DNA from: Cudoniella acicularis
Taxonomy: Eukaryota > Ascomycota > Leotiomycetes > Helotiales > Helotiaceae
NCBI GenBank assembly: GCA_013054445.1
Contig: JAAMPI010000337.1
Coordinates: 1 to 42,837 of the forward strand
Reading direction: 5' to 3'
DNA: 42,837 nucleotides
The notes below the pieces were generated by a model. The model was not told where the DNA came from, did not search any database, and saw nothing but the letters and a program-made list of their open reading frames with translations. Of this stretch, positions 1 through 12,030 are shown piece after piece (position 1 is the first letter of the stretch; every line of letters begins with the position of its first letter). A program made the translations under genes and the position numbers.

Positions 1-480
1 GATACCTCTCTAACGATAGATCTAGACCGCCCTATACGATTTCTTTTCCGGACTCGCCTAGATCAACTTAAGATGATCTATCCTAGCCTTGACCACGCCG
101 ATATAATATTGATCGAAAGACTCTACCTAATATACAACATCGATATATCGAGAATATAACGTCTAATTACTAAGGTCTAGATCGAGAAGAAGACGGAGCG
201 AGTAGATATTATTTATGATTATAATGTCTCTACGAATACTAAACTAAAGGTTATAGCATATAACATTATAATCAAGGACTCGGATTTAATAATCGACCTA
301 CTTGTCTATTCGGAAATAAGATTAAGGGTGAACAAGGAAGTGAAGGCGTAGAGGGAATTAAATATCAAATATAGGATAGATTTTCCAGGTCGAACAGACG
401 TTCGAATTTAGTAACGTCGTTAAAAAGAACTTCGCCGAAGAAATGCTCTAGTAAGTATACTCGGGTCTAGTAAAATATAA
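1..480 (+). pseudogene. Unidentified decayed coding frame, cut by window start
   Basis: Frame 1 stays open from the first base for about 55 codons and continues to about 480, with a few TAA/TAG codons in positions that look like former Gln or Trp codons. The conceptual protein is rich in Leu, Ile, Arg and Asp (it includes RFLFRTRLDQLKMIYPSL). I do not recognise the family. The keeping of one frame with only TAG/TAA stops argues for a former gene under RIP rather than chance. The 5' end lies outside the window. Confidence 0.35.
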
Positions 481-1566
481 GACTAACATATCTTCTAACA
501 GCTATGAGTTAAGGTATCTTGCGAATTTGTATGCGTTGTTATAACACTTGAAGCTCTTTTGTCAGAGATTGTATAAACTACGCTTACTATAGTGTCCTTC
601 GTAGGAAAGGGGCTATGACCTATTACCAGGCGGGGAAAAGCTAAAGGCCCGACGGGGTACTAGCGACATTAGGAGGTCACGGGCTCGGACTATCAGATAT
701 GATCGCAGGTTCGGATCATAGGAGGGCTTTTTATATAATAAGGACTTTAGCTTTTTAGTCTTTAAATCAAATTATACTCCTAGCTATCCGCCTTCTAGCT
801 AGCGCAATTGACCTTAGCAATCATTCGACCTCGCACTAAAATATACCTTGCCACTTAGGAGAAGTGGCTCTTATACCTATCCACCTAAACCCTCAACCAT
901 CGCTTGCTGACGAGCTGTCTGGTGTCTGAGCCTTATAGCCGCAATAACCAGTCTCCTTTTTAGGTTTATCAACCTAGTTGACGTTTAGGCAAGTATATAG
1001 ATCAGGAGGATCTAGAGGACACTTTTGAGCTTCCTGACGTATTACGCAACCACACTCAGACCATTTAACAACTATAATGTCACATATACTTTCCGAACGT
1101 TTAGTCTCTAGTCAATTCTTAGCTTTCGAAAGTCCTTGATATATTAAACTTATAGGTGTATAGAATTGTGATGTCCCTCAAAATAGTCTTATAGATTAAA
1201 TACTCCTCTAATCGCAACAAAGTAGTCAATATTTTTATTCTTATAGATATTTATAACAAAAGTTACCTTTAGTAAAATCTAGGTTTTAAGGCCCGGTCCA
1301 GGTGTTCAAGTGACTAGCTCAAAAGCTATTAGGGTGAGGCTACCTATTTAAGTAACGGCGTTGACTGCCAACTCCGCTTCCGTATTGACGCCTGCTTTAA
1401 AAGGGCGAGAGAGCCGCTGCAATGTCATCAGCCACTCGCCCGAGTTGTTAGATAGTATACGCTTGCGCCCTTAATTATCCCTGGCAGTAGGATTTGACAA
1501 CGCATCAGTACAAAGTCGCTTACGGGTGGTCACGGCCCGAGCCTTACCATTGCGAACCCGATCCTA

Positions 1567-1920
1567 TCAGAGGAGCAGAGGTGAGGGTTGCATGGCACCG
1601 AGCGCCTCCTGATGACTAGTCAAGATTATGCGGCTCAAAATGCGGGGTGAGGCGAGGCTGACAACACCGACTACAACGTCGAACAGCGATTTATCGGAGA
1701 GTTCGACAGGAGCCTGCAGTCATCTGTCAAGGGGAATGCGCATTACAACTAGTCTGTAGTTATCCTCTACATTCCCGAGGGCCAGCACTTCCATTTATGC
1801 GTTCAGCCCTTCCAATATCAAGAACATCTCCATCGGGGCTATGCCTGAAATGAACATTGGCACTGCGATGCCCAGTTAATTATCCGGGATCTTGTAAGAC
1901 TCCGCAAGATATGCTAAAAG
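1567..1920 (-). pseudogene. Unidentified decayed frame in a less mutated pocket
   Basis: On the minus strand a frame of about 118 codons contains only about five stops. It reads like ordinary protein (for example LLAYLAESYKIPDN near its start and SLFDVVVGVVSLASPR further on). GC content here is close to 50 percent and CA/TG are common, so RIP is weak. Two of the stops are TGA, unlike the TAG/TAA-only pattern elsewhere. No family recognised; it may be part of an old retroelement or a gene fragment. Confidence 0.25.
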
Positions 1921-2966
1921 GTCTTTCGATATCAGTAATTCTGAGTTGTTGACTTTAGGAATATCATTTGATGCGTATTTACTTCCTATTCTGAAGAGAA
2001 AGGTTACGAACTGCAAGACTGGAGCCCGAAATGGACGCAGCACCGGCAATTGCCCTGCTCATCTATTCGGTTCTAAGTTTAGGCTTCGGAGCCAGATCCG
2101 GTCCCTCTAAGCCTTCATAGCAGCCAACCTATGAATCCACAAATAGATGCCGAAGATTAGCAGACCACACAAGATCTTACGAGGCGGTCTTCAAATAGTT
2201 AATACCAAAAATATTTCCCAGAGTATCTAGCCTAGTATCATGTTGTGTATTAAAGCACTAGAAGGCCGGCAAATTTTGTGGCGACAACATCCAAAGGCAA
2301 ACTTCAATTATGTTATCACTAGGAGTACTTCGCAGTTTTGTTCACTTTCTTAAATTACCTTTCGAGATCCAGGATATGATATAGAACATTACTCTATCGG
2401 AGCCGCGCTCGATCAGCGGGGAGGATTGTTTCCGTGAGTGGTGGTATAGCAAGATCGTCCGTTTCTTATTACCGGTTGCCCTACACGTATGCCGACGCTC
2501 CCGGTCTCTAGGGAAGAGCACTTTAAAGTGCACTACCGTACAAATTCCTGGCGTCCCTGGGTAGAGGATATTCTACCTTAATCAGGCCTATGATTACTTT
2601 ACAGTCACGAACAAAGATATATAAATAAACCGGAATATTTCAAGTATTATCGATAATCCGACCCTGATCAATAGAGTAGTGATCTCTAGGATATCAAACG
2701 AAGCCTTGCTAAAGAATATAGGTCATTACTTTGATCATTTATCTAGGCTTAACGAAGTGGTTTTGACAGACCGAGTACGATATTATTTGATCTACTAGCA
2801 AACCTTTCTAAGAGGTAGGGGTTATAAGGCATCTGTAGATCGATCAGAACTAGTCCGCCACGTCTAGCAATTTTTTGGCGATGAAAACAGACATGTTAGT
2901 ATATCTGGTTACTAGTTTGATAGAGAATAGACAAGAGATCAACAGGATGGCGAGTAGGGGCACAAG

Positions 2967-3060
2967 GGTACGGAGCCAGGTGTAGAGCCAGGGTGTAGAG
3001 CCAGGGTGTAGAGCCAGGGTACAGAGCTAGGGTGTAGAGCCAGGGTGTAGAGTCAGGGGT
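2967..3060 (-). repeat. 13-bp minisatellite, array 1
   Basis: About six to seven tandem copies of a 13-bp unit, GTGTAGAGCCAGG on the plus strand. It is the reverse complement of the CACCCTGGCTCTA unit found in the arrays at 8484, 21452 and 23372. Some copies carry C/T or G/A changes. It lies in the spacer about 270 bp upstream of the acyl-CoA reductase relic. Confidence 0.9.
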
Positions 3061-3326
3061 ATAGCAACAAGGGCCAGTAATTAGGCGAATGCATTTGATT
3101 CGCTAATATTAGTAACACTGATCTAGTAGCAAGCAATATCAAAGCATAAATAAAGCAATCAATCAAACTAACCTTTCTTATATATACTAATACCAAATAG
3201 AGGGTAGCACTAGGTCAAAGATAGCGACGATAGCCCAAGATTAAATATAGGCTTTTGCTTATATAGAGGAGATACTATATATTATATTTTTCTTACTACT
3301 TTAGATATTTTTTAAATCATTTTCCT

Positions 3327-4589
3327 ATATCGAATATAATAACAATCTACGACTTTTATAAACAACAAGTTACCTTCTTAACCGGGGCAACTGGCGGCCT
3401 AGGAGGTTGCCTCTTATATAAGCTTAGCATTATACTTGATGTGTAGCGGCTATACGTCCTAATTCGTAGATCCGAGAGCACCGTAATAAAACGATAGAAA
3501 CACACTATGCCTTAGTAGTACCAGAATATCGAAAATCGGATAAAAGCCGGAAATATTATCCTCGTTCCGGGCGACATAACAAAGGAGTACTTTAGTATTA
3601 CTATTAAAACTTTTTATAAAATTAAGGAAGAAGTCACGATAATCATCTATACGGCTACTAACATCAGCTTTCGAGCACCTTTATAGAAGGTTGTTTTAGA
3701 CAACTGCTTACCCGCACTTCGATTGGCGGCCTTAGCTATAAAGATGTCTAGACTTCGGCATTTTGTCTAAGTTTCTAGTATATATACGAACTCCTTTCTC
3801 TCTGATAGTCCCGTGGAAGAGAAGATATACTATCTGTCTAACCCCGACGACGCGGAGGGAGAGCTCGAGGAGATTTTACGGACCGGCATAACAAGGCATC
3901 TCTAACGCTTCCCTTAGGCCTACGCATACTTAAAGCAGCTAATAGAGCGGCTGATAATAGTACGGTTTCCTAACCTGCCGATTCTACTCTTACGACCTAC
4001 TAGCATCGGACCCGCTATTGCTCAGCCCTATAAGATATACGGTCCGAAGGGGTCATGCCCTATCTCTACGCTCTATTCCCGCTTGATATAGCCGACTAGA
4101 GGAAAGAGCATCTGGTATACGCCAGATCGTGGTAATAACATCCTTGATAAGATTCCGGTAGATCTAGTTACGAACGTTTTACTTCGATATGTTTATTTAG
4201 GTACGCGTAGGGTAGTTTATACATCTTTATCATATTATATCCCTAAGGCGTTAGAGTGGATACTAGAACAGCCAACTAAGCACCTTCTAGCTCACCAGGC
4301 TATAAGGATAGTAACACCGGTCTTCGTTTAGGACAAGAGAGTAGAGCAATCCAAGAAAGCAGAATTCTACTAGATTAGATCTCGGGCTTAGGAATTTCGT
4401 ACTCCTTTATTACGCCGCCTAGGAAGCCTTAACGGCCCCTTAAGGTTTGGCTTAAATGACCACGACATCGACCGTTTTGCCGAACTTAGGGTAAAGTCTA
4501 TTTTTAAAGACACGTTTAAAGAAGAAAGGTATTCTACGTCAGAGTCAGGGAAGATCGGTCAGCGGGCACTAGCATCCGTAAGACTATAA
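3327..4589 (+). pseudogene. RIP-inactivated fatty acyl-CoA reductase (male-sterility NAD-binding family)
   Basis: One frame of about 420 codons runs through the whole interval. The Rossmann nucleotide motif TFLTGATGGLGG sits near the start. Further on come a typical PGDIT, the ATNISFRAPL segment, a substrate-domain stretch RPTSIGPAIAQPY and an active-site-like AYAYLKQ segment (YxxxK) about 215 residues in. These are hallmarks of the NAD_binding_4 family, which reduces acyl-CoA or acyl thioesters with NADPH. About a dozen TAG/TAA codons stand where W or Q is expected, and the start codon is probably lost (ATA near 3327). The frame ends at a plausible natural stop. A thioester-reductase domain from a larger synthase is the alternative, but the fragment looks complete as a stand-alone reductase. 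Confidence 0.85.
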
Positions 4590-4944
4590 CGATTCATCGC
4601 TAGTGTTTTATAGAGAATAAATATTTTAATATATTTATACGAAGTTTCTCTTAAGACGTCTAAGAGCGTGACTTCGAAAGGGTTAAATATAAAATATATA
4701 ATCTAATAAGCTATCTATAATTTTTTATAAAGATTATCTACGTTATCTCTAAAGAGAAGAATAGGTAAAGTCCTTTGACTAAAGTGATATCTGATTTTCT
4801 TTTATTAATAAAATATATTTAGCTTTACGATTACTTTATAATTATCTTATCGCTCCGGATGCCTGTGTCTTGTTAGGTCTTGAAGTTAGGCGCGGAAGTA
4901 ACTAGACATCTATTCCTTTTCTCGTTATTAAAACTTTATAGAAC

Positions 4945-5325
4945 AATTATATAAGTAGTAGCTCGCTGTTTATTTATAGCCGCGGACTGGTTACTAACGT
5001 TATTACTAAACGTGATTAGCTCTCCCTCGACGTTACCTACTTTAAGAGTATTATTTAGCGTATTGATAAACAGGTTACGGTCGGGTAGACAGGTATAGGA
5101 GATTAGGACAAGCTAACCGTTAAATCTACTATAACTGCCTATTTAGAGGACGTTAGGGTCTATTCTTCTGATAACCCCGAACTCTAGGACGAGTGTCTTA
5201 TTAACCTCTCCGTAGTGTATATAGGCATTTATAGAGACTAAAAGAGCGAAGACTACGATAAGATTTATAGTTATAACTCGAGTTCTTAGTCTTATATAGG
5301 AGTAGCTTAAATTAAAACAATATAA
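4945..5325 (+). pseudogene. Unidentified decayed coding frame
   Basis: One frame of 127 codons with about eight TAG/TAA stops and no TGA. The conceptual protein begins with a Ser/Tyr-rich stretch followed by a GLVTNVITKRD segment and many acidic residues (for example AYLEDVRVYSSDNPEL). It lies 350 bp downstream of the acyl-CoA reductase relic on the same strand. No domain recognised. The stop pattern marks it as former coding sequence under RIP. Confidence 0.35.
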
Positions 5326-5631
5326 AAGAGATATTAGGTAAAGTATCGCTAAAGGTAAACCCGGATACTTTTATATTATTAATATATTTATTTTTATCTA
5401 ATATAATTCTATTTTTAATAATACTATACTCTATAAATAGTAGTATCCTTAAATAGCTCTAGAGGAGCCGTTTTCTCTTCCCGATATCCTTACGTCTAAC
5501 CTAATACTAATAGATTATATTTACGTTATCTAATTAAGTTAATATAATATTAGATATTTTCTTCGGAATAACTTTTCTTTAGTTTATTAACTTATAACAA
5601 AATAGCGAGTGCTTTATAAGCTTAAGTCGAC

Positions 5632-5874
5632 GCCACTATTCGTACTATACGAGAAACTATAAACAATCTACTAGAACGAAAGGAACGTCTAGATTTATTC
5701 GAAAACAGAACCGATAGACTATTAATAACTTCTTACGGCTCTTATGATAGGGCTAATAAAGTACGTAAGCGCGTGTAGTAGAAGGACATTAAGGGACGTA
5801 TATACTTAATTAGTAGTATTATTATCTTATTATTTATAATCGTTGTTCTACTAATTATAAGTTTGATATTATAA
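5632..5874 (+). pseudogene. RIP-inactivated R-SNARE (synaptobrevin/VAMP-like), C-terminal part
   Basis: The frame encodes a heptad-rich SNARE helix (TIRETINNLLERKERLDLF, then NRTDRL) followed by RANKVRKRV, two stops where the family has WW, then KDIKGR and a strongly hydrophobic tail of about 22 residues ending at TAA. The order SNARE motif, KVRK, WWKD, single C-terminal membrane anchor is characteristic of exocytic R-SNAREs. Only the last exon is visible; the region upstream (5400-5630) is too decayed to place a first exon. The adjacent TAG TAG pair fits TGG to TAG change on both Trp codons. Confidence 0.75.
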
Positions 5875-6710
5875 TATCATAACTATTAGCAGGTAGAAAA
5901 ATAGGCTAGACTAGAAGGAGTAAAGGAGTAGTATTTATAGATCAAGTAAAGAAGCCGAAGAGAAATTTTATAGCAACTTTCCCTATAATAAATAGTAATA
6001 CCGATTTATTAAAGATACTTTTAAAAAACAATAACGGGTAAATCAGACAGAAAAGCTCGAAAGTAGTAATATATACGATTCTAAAACGCTAATCAGAATA
6101 AACCTTAAATGTCCTTCGCTAAAGTCAATTCCCTATATAGTTTCTCTATCGCGTTTTAAAAGCCAACCTTAGCTATAGCGATTTTCAAGTCGGTCTGCTC
6201 TAACTTCTCGTTATAGCTAGCTCCTTCTAATATTAATCTGCCGTTTGTCGGATTCTTAGACCTATCGGTATATATATCGCTAGTAGTACTAGAATACGCT
6301 AGACTAATGTCCTAAATACTCTTATTATTAGGTTTATAGTTTCGAATCGTAATATTATTATAGCGAAAAATAAATTATATAAAAACCTAAAACTTTCTTT
6401 TTAGGTAGGCGACCGGCGCGAGGAGAAAAGAAGCTATATCCTCGACCTTATCTATATTAAATATATTACGACAGACGATTTAAGATAAGATAAAAAACAT
6501 TTTGACTCCTATATATTAGACTTAGATCTAGAATTTCGAGGAGAGCTTACGATTATTATTACGCCGAATTATAGTATTCGCTTTCTTTAAACTAGAAAAG
6601 AACTAAACTTCTCTTAAAAATCGTATACTAAACTCGTATTAATACTTTCGTATTCCCGTTATTCGAATTCACAAACTTCTATATAATATAGAACGAAAGT
6701 GCGCTATGTC

Positions 6711-6760
6711 TCTATACCCTTGTTCTATACCCTTGTTCTATACCCTTGTCTATACCCTAG
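6711..6760 (+). repeat. 13-bp minisatellite, array 2
   Basis: Three to four degenerate copies of a 13-bp unit (TATACCCTTGTTC phase), a variant of the CTATACCCTGTTT unit of the other arrays. It lies between the R-SNARE relic and the serine-hydrolase relic. Confidence 0.75.
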
Positions 6761-7195
6761 TACAAGATCTATACTATATCTGCCCCCGATTTGCCGTCGA
6801 TCTGCCCGCCGATCACTTGCCTTCGCTTATAGGCAGAGGTTTAGTAGACCTTTAGGCGAGGCGTACGGGCTAAGGCAAATCTAGTAGTAGCCTAACGGAT
6901 AGTACGAGAGATATAATAGAACGGTACTAGATATTTCTAGCTTAAAGCTATTATATAGCTCGGATAGTATACGTATAGGAACTAACCCGACAGAAAACTT
7001 CCCTTTAGATGATTTTTTTAATTAGAAAATAGCGGTATTAAAAGGGAATATAAAATAGAGAACCCCTACGAGACTATATAATAACAAACGAAAATTCACT
7101 TCTCTTTCTCATTTAAAGTCGCTCTAAAGATAGTGTTTCTCTTAATGTCTTCTAAAAGAACGATCTATATCAGCTATATAAAGCTATACTAGCTT

Positions 7196-7960
7196 CTGCC
7201 TAAAGAACCCCTAGACCGTCCGTCGCGTCTGTTCTTAGCTATTTTATTATAAAATCTAGTATAGCCTTTTAAAATATTTTACCCTTCGGTATAAAGTAAG
7301 CACCTAGATAGTATATTATTAAACGATTCTTATACCTCCTTATAAACTTTAACGTATGATCCTCGGGTATGACCGGATCAAGATCCCCGACAAAATATAA
7401 AACAGGTGTTTGAATTCGCGGATAGTAGAGAGATTTATACCGAGGGTAAGATAATTTAAAGCCACTATAGCAAATAGTAAAACGAAATAGCGGTAGAAGT
7501 AGCTATATACTACGTTAGTCTTTACTTATCATGTTTACGCTTTAGATCTATACTAGAGTTAAGGTATAGAAAGAACATATATTTGAATCGATCTATAAGG
7601 TTTATATAAGCTCGGGGGATGTTCGACGTTCTATAAGAGATACTAGTATATACGCTATAGTCGCGCTAGTAGAGAATCTAATAATTCTTATAAAGGGACC
7701 TGCCGTCCGGATTACTTCGAGCATATAACGGATCGTTTGTCTATAACCTTATATCACTTCTGTTATATAATCTCTAAATCCTTAAGTCTAGGCGTCGAAG
7801 TCTCCTTCCTCTAGTGTGACGCTCTTACCGGCTTTAATAATTAAACTTGCGGGCTAGATACGATATAGTATAGTAAGATAAAATAACTCTACTCTAGTAG
7901 GAAAAGATAGACAAGCGTTCTCGAGGAGATTCCTAATAAATCGAGTCTTACTTTCGAATA
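7196..7960 (-). pseudogene. RIP-inactivated FSH-type serine hydrolase (alpha/beta hydrolase)
   Basis: Read on the minus strand, one frame of more than 200 codons contains AGPF..I, then RFSTSATIAYILVSLIERR (the family's GFSxGA nucleophile elbow with G-to-R and G-to-S changes), then FTICYSGFKLS, then TPVLYFVGDLDPVIPE. This last is the classic TPxLHxxGxxDxxxP segment carrying the catalytic Asp. GAYFIPKG follows, equivalent to the catalytic-His HPGGHFVP motif with His to Tyr. This order is that of the FSH1/ovarian-cancer-gene-2 hydrolases, which include thioesterases releasing polyketides. Stops are TAG/TAA. The N-terminal part above about 7960 is frame-shifted and unclear. Confidence 0.75.
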
Positions 7961-8483
7961 ATACTCCTGACTCTACGTTTCCTATAAGTATAAAGTAGTA
8001 AGCGCGTTGTTATAAACTTTATTAACTATATCTTGACAGAGGCATATACTATAGAGTATTAGCACTCTTAGATTTTAAGAAGCTCTAGCTATATCCTATC
8101 TCGTGCTCTTCGACCTAAACAGTAAAAATTTTAGTACCCTCTATTCGGATTTTATCTAAGAAACTATAAAATCATGACTATACTTAGTTTAAGAGGGAGG
8201 CTCTAAAGGTCCGTAATCGCCTATTATCTAGGTTTTGTTACTTATACGTGTTATTAAAATCGTTTAGACTGATTATTCGTTTTATAAATCTTAAAAGTAA
8301 TAAATCGAATGTTTAAGTATAATATTTATAAGATATAGTCTTCTATCAATTTTATCTATATAATTTAGAACAGTCTAAGTAGTAATCCTTGCCCCTTACG
8401 CGGTTGCCGTTAGGAGAGTTTAAATTTGTTCGTAGTTTTTATTAACTTTAATTAGAAACTAGTTTATCTTAAGCGTATTAAGT

Positions 8484-8610
8484 TATACCCTGTTTCTATA
8501 CCCTGTTTCCGCACCCTGGCTCTATACCTGTCTATACCCTGTTTCCGCACCCTAGCTCTATACCTTATTTCTATACGATCTCTTTACTCGGTTTTTATAC
8601 CCCGTTTCTG
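8484..8610 (+). repeat. 13-bp minisatellite, array 3
   Basis: Roughly eight degenerate copies of the unit TATACCCTGTTTC / CGCACCCTGGCTC, with both the CTGGCTC and the C-to-T changed CTGTTTC forms side by side in one array. It sits about 330 bp upstream of the MFS relic. Confidence 0.85.
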
Positions 8611-8941
8611 GCGGGCACTGCCCTAGTCTTATTTATATCGACTGATTAGATTGCAGTTTATAGTACGAAAGATGTGCTAGAATAGCGCTGTTACAAGTCA
8701 AGGCAGGAGCATATAAGGTAAGCTGACATATTGCCTCTGTCTCTACCCTCCGGTCTGGTCTTCTAATCGATAGTCACTATCGAAGAGCCTTATCATATGT
8801 TAATTGGCTAAGATATAGTCTGGAAAACTTTAATGTCAAATCAATTTCTCCTAATCCGCTATAATATCACTACCTATTACTCATTTTTCGAGTTTATAAC
8901 TTCATTGATTTCCTCTCTGCCTACTTTAGTACCTTAAAAAA

Positions 8942-10558
8942 ATGTCTAAGCTCGGAAAAACTATAAAACCATATAATATTCTCGACATGATCAATGGCGA
9001 CAGTTTACGAGAGCATTTAGAAAACTCTATAGAATATGTTAAAAGCATCGATAAAGATATCATACTTCTATCAGTTAATAGTGGTCGACAAGCATAGGCT
9101 TTTATACTAGGAGCTTTTATGATCGAAGGCTTGATATAGGGTAAATATTACTTTCCGTATCTTAATGGCTTAACTAATATTAATAGGTTTCCCGTTAGCC
9201 TTTAGAGTCTTCTAATCATATTATCAAAATAATAGTATCTTTATTGATAGTCAGTATCTTTCGTTGGTTAGGACTTTGACTACTATATATTCCTATCCTT
9301 CCTTCTTTATGATATATAAATCTTTTTATAAAGCAGCTAACATTTTGCTTAACAGGCAATATTATATCTTAGCACGCCTTTAATTGCTTTCTTTACTATT
9401 AAGTATCCTATATACCAACGATATATGATATAGGGTAGATAGTTAGTTTATATTCTTATATTAGTTGGTAGTAGCTTTACTACGGAGGTATGGCATTTGA
9501 TGATTATATAAGGATTTCTCTACGGCTTCGGCTTCTTAACTATATACTACCTACTCTTAAATATGTTAAATAAATGGTTTGTTAGACGGCGAGGACTAGC
9601 TTATAGGATTTTATAAGTTTTACTTTAGTCTTTCTAATTTTATCTAATTTGTATATAGATTTGGTTCTACTAGGATTTATAGCCTTAGGCTACTATTTTT
9701 AATTGAGAATATATTAAGACAATATAGGTATGCCACGACATTAAGAGCATATATAGTTGCGGTTATATATATCTTAACCTGTTATATAGGGGAAAATATT
9801 AATAATATTCTTAATTTAGTTTATACTCGTCGGGCCGACACTTCCTCTCCTTCGTGGTCGTCTTTTATACTAAGCTAGAACTAATACCGAGAATATACTC
9901 AATCCCGTAATCTTTAAAAAGCCTATTTTCTTCGTAGTTATATAGTCGAATATATTTTAAGGGCTAGTATTCTTCTTACTAGGCATTTACCTACTATATA
10001 AGTTATACCAGAATGCTCTTATATTAGAAACACTAACATAGTATAGCCTATATATCTGCGATTGGTCTCTCGTCTAGCCAAGGAACTCTGATACTCTCTC
10101 TTCTTAACGTTTCCTAAATAATTGGCCAAATTGGCATGGGCTACCTCTCGGACCGGTTTGATCCGATCGCTCCTATAGTCGGCTTAACACTCTACTCCTG
10201 CGCTGTCGTTCTCTATGCCTGGTACTCTAGTAAAAGTTTTGCTTCTTTACTTATATTTTGCTTGTTATACGGGCTTTTTGCTAGTGGTTATAGTGTGTTA
10301 TATTGCCGATTCGTTATAGCATTGACAGATAAGCCTGCTATAGGGTTGTGGCTATATAGTATATTTGAATTCTAGCGGGGGATAGGGAACCTTGTTAGAG
10401 GGCCTGTGAGTGGTATTTTGGCGAAGAATGTTTATATAGCGGCGAAGTACGAAAACCTTATTCTTTTTGTTGGCTTTATATTTTTAGTCAGCTCTCTTAA
10501 TAGATTAAGCTACTGGGTTTTTAAATGTTATCGTATCAATTCTAAGGCCGATATATAG
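8942..10558 (+). pseudogene. RIP-inactivated MFS transporter (monocarboxylate-porter type)
   Basis: An ATG at 8942 opens a cytoplasmic lead of about 50 residues, then SGRQA*AFILGAFMIEGLI*G, the first transmembrane segment of fungal MCT-like MFS proteins with both Trp codons changed to TAG. The same frame later gives SSFTTEVWHLMII*GFLYGFG (Gln to TAA), WFVRRRGLAY, MGYLSDRFDPIAP (the MFS loop motif) and RGIGNLVRGPVSG. These appear in family order and in one frame over 1.6 kb, although 9240-9470 is poorly preserved and may have held an intron. Such carriers move monocarboxylates or related metabolites. The frame may extend to 10617. Confidence 0.85.
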
Positions 10559-11016
10559 ACACTCTTAAATAGAAATCCAGTGATAGCTCTCTCCGCTTCA
10601 TTTCCACCTGTCTAAAGCTATATATATACCTTGATATCACGATAGAGTCCCTTTACCATAGCTATACTATCGAGCTCCTTATTACTTCTAATAGTCATAA
10701 AACAGGTCTTTTCTAAACTTTACGACCTTACTAGAAATCGCTATCCGCCTATAGCATATGAATTCATATAAGGTCGCTACGCGGACTAGTACCTCTATAG
10801 AGGTATAGCTGATAAATAATCGTCAGCGACCTTAATTCTGCCACTAATCAATAATTTGCCGAAGTTGCGTGCCTATATATTTAAGGTGAATTCCTACCTA
10901 GGGATCTGGAGGTACGTCTCTCTTATCCTATACTATTCTAAATATCTTTTAAACGCCACCTACGGAACTAGATCATACTTAGAGTTATATACGTCCTTGA
11001 TTATGGCTCGTTTCGG

Positions 11017-11763
11017 GTCAATTCCGCTACTTTCTTATCGGACGGAACATTATTTGTATCGGCTTTAGACAATAGGACAATCAGGCTTTGGCATGCCAAC
11101 GGAACATTATAGCAAACACTTAATAGTCACGATGAACCCGTTGATTGCGTAACATTTTCACCAAACAGCAAGCTCCTGATGTCGGCTTCAGACGACGACT
11201 ATACGCTCCGGCTTTGGAATGTTGATAATAGAACAGTGTAAGAACTTGTGGGTTATTCTAGTCCGGTTACTTTCTCGCCAGATAGTACGGCACAAGCCTT
11301 ATGTTCAGGGGACGGGAGAGTCAAGCTATAGGGGGCAGTGAGTAAGACGCTCGAAGTAGGCCAACCCCTTGCCGTTACACCTCGTAGCAAGAGGCACTAC
11401 CAGGTGCTCGACGGCTGGCCTGATGTCATAGCACTCGCCTTTTCGCTAAATAGGAGTCTTCTGGCGTGTGGATACGACAATAGAATGCTTAAGCTGTGGG
11501 AAATGGTCTCGGAATATATAGACGATTATCCTGGCCATGAGGATGCGATTATTGCTTTGGCCTTCTCATAAGACGGAAAAATAATAGCATCGGCTTCACA
11601 CTCTGGGACAATCAGGCTATAGGATATAAGACAAGCGTGCTATACGTTCTAGCTTTAGGGGAGCTGGGTTAGAGTTTACTGCCTAGCATTCTCTCCAGAC
11701 GGCAAGCTACTAGCGTCGGCTTCGTTTGATAAACAGATCAGGCTTTAGGACCTAGCTTAAAAA
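11017..11763 (+). pseudogene. WD40-repeat array, RIP-damaged (NLR or WD-protein C terminus)
   Basis: One frame of about 248 codons contains six WD40 units of about 42 residues: for example VTFSPNSKLLMSASDDD..LRLWN, ALAFSLNRSLLACGYDN..LKLWE, and AFSPDGKLLASASFDK..IRL* at the end. Final Trp codons of several blades are TAG and Gln codons TAA. Mutation is light. Such near-identical SPDGKLLASAS blades are typical of high-identity WD40 arrays at the C terminus of fungal NACHT NLRs. No NACHT domain is readable upstream (10620-11015 is scrambled), so this is a C-terminal remnant. It ends about 160 bp before the left copy of the inverted repeat flanking the island. Confidence 0.9.
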
Positions 11764-11922
11764 AAAATTGCTTTACGAGGTTAAAGCTGCCGGGACTATC
11801 TGCGCACTCTCATTTCTTCGTTCTATCCGCGTAGGTGTATGTAATGACCAGGCTCAAGGTTCTTATAGTATTAATATTTGTGAGATTACCATTTAATTAT
11901 ACTACATTTCTTCAGGGCAGAT

Positions 11923-11968
11923 AACGTCCCTCCCTACGTAGCGAGAAACCCTATGTGCCGAGAAAAAT
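11923..11968 (+). repeat. 46-bp inverted repeat, left copy
   Basis: Aligned without gaps to the reverse complement of 21102-21147, it matches at 40 of 46 positions. The shared core includes CGTAGCGAGAAACCC and GTGCCGAGAAAAAT. A third, shorter copy lies at 21319-21340. Possibly ends of a transposable element, or two inverted copies of a small repeat. Confidence 0.85.
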
Positions 11969-12030
11969 ATTTTGTTTAGGGGTACTAAATATCTCCCACG
12001 CACATATCTGGACTTATTGTTAGTTAGACA

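Noticed and set aside
10856..11068. 70-codon plus-strand ORF just before the WD40 array
   Set aside because: It is in a different frame from the WD40 blades and overlaps the first blade; no features of its own.
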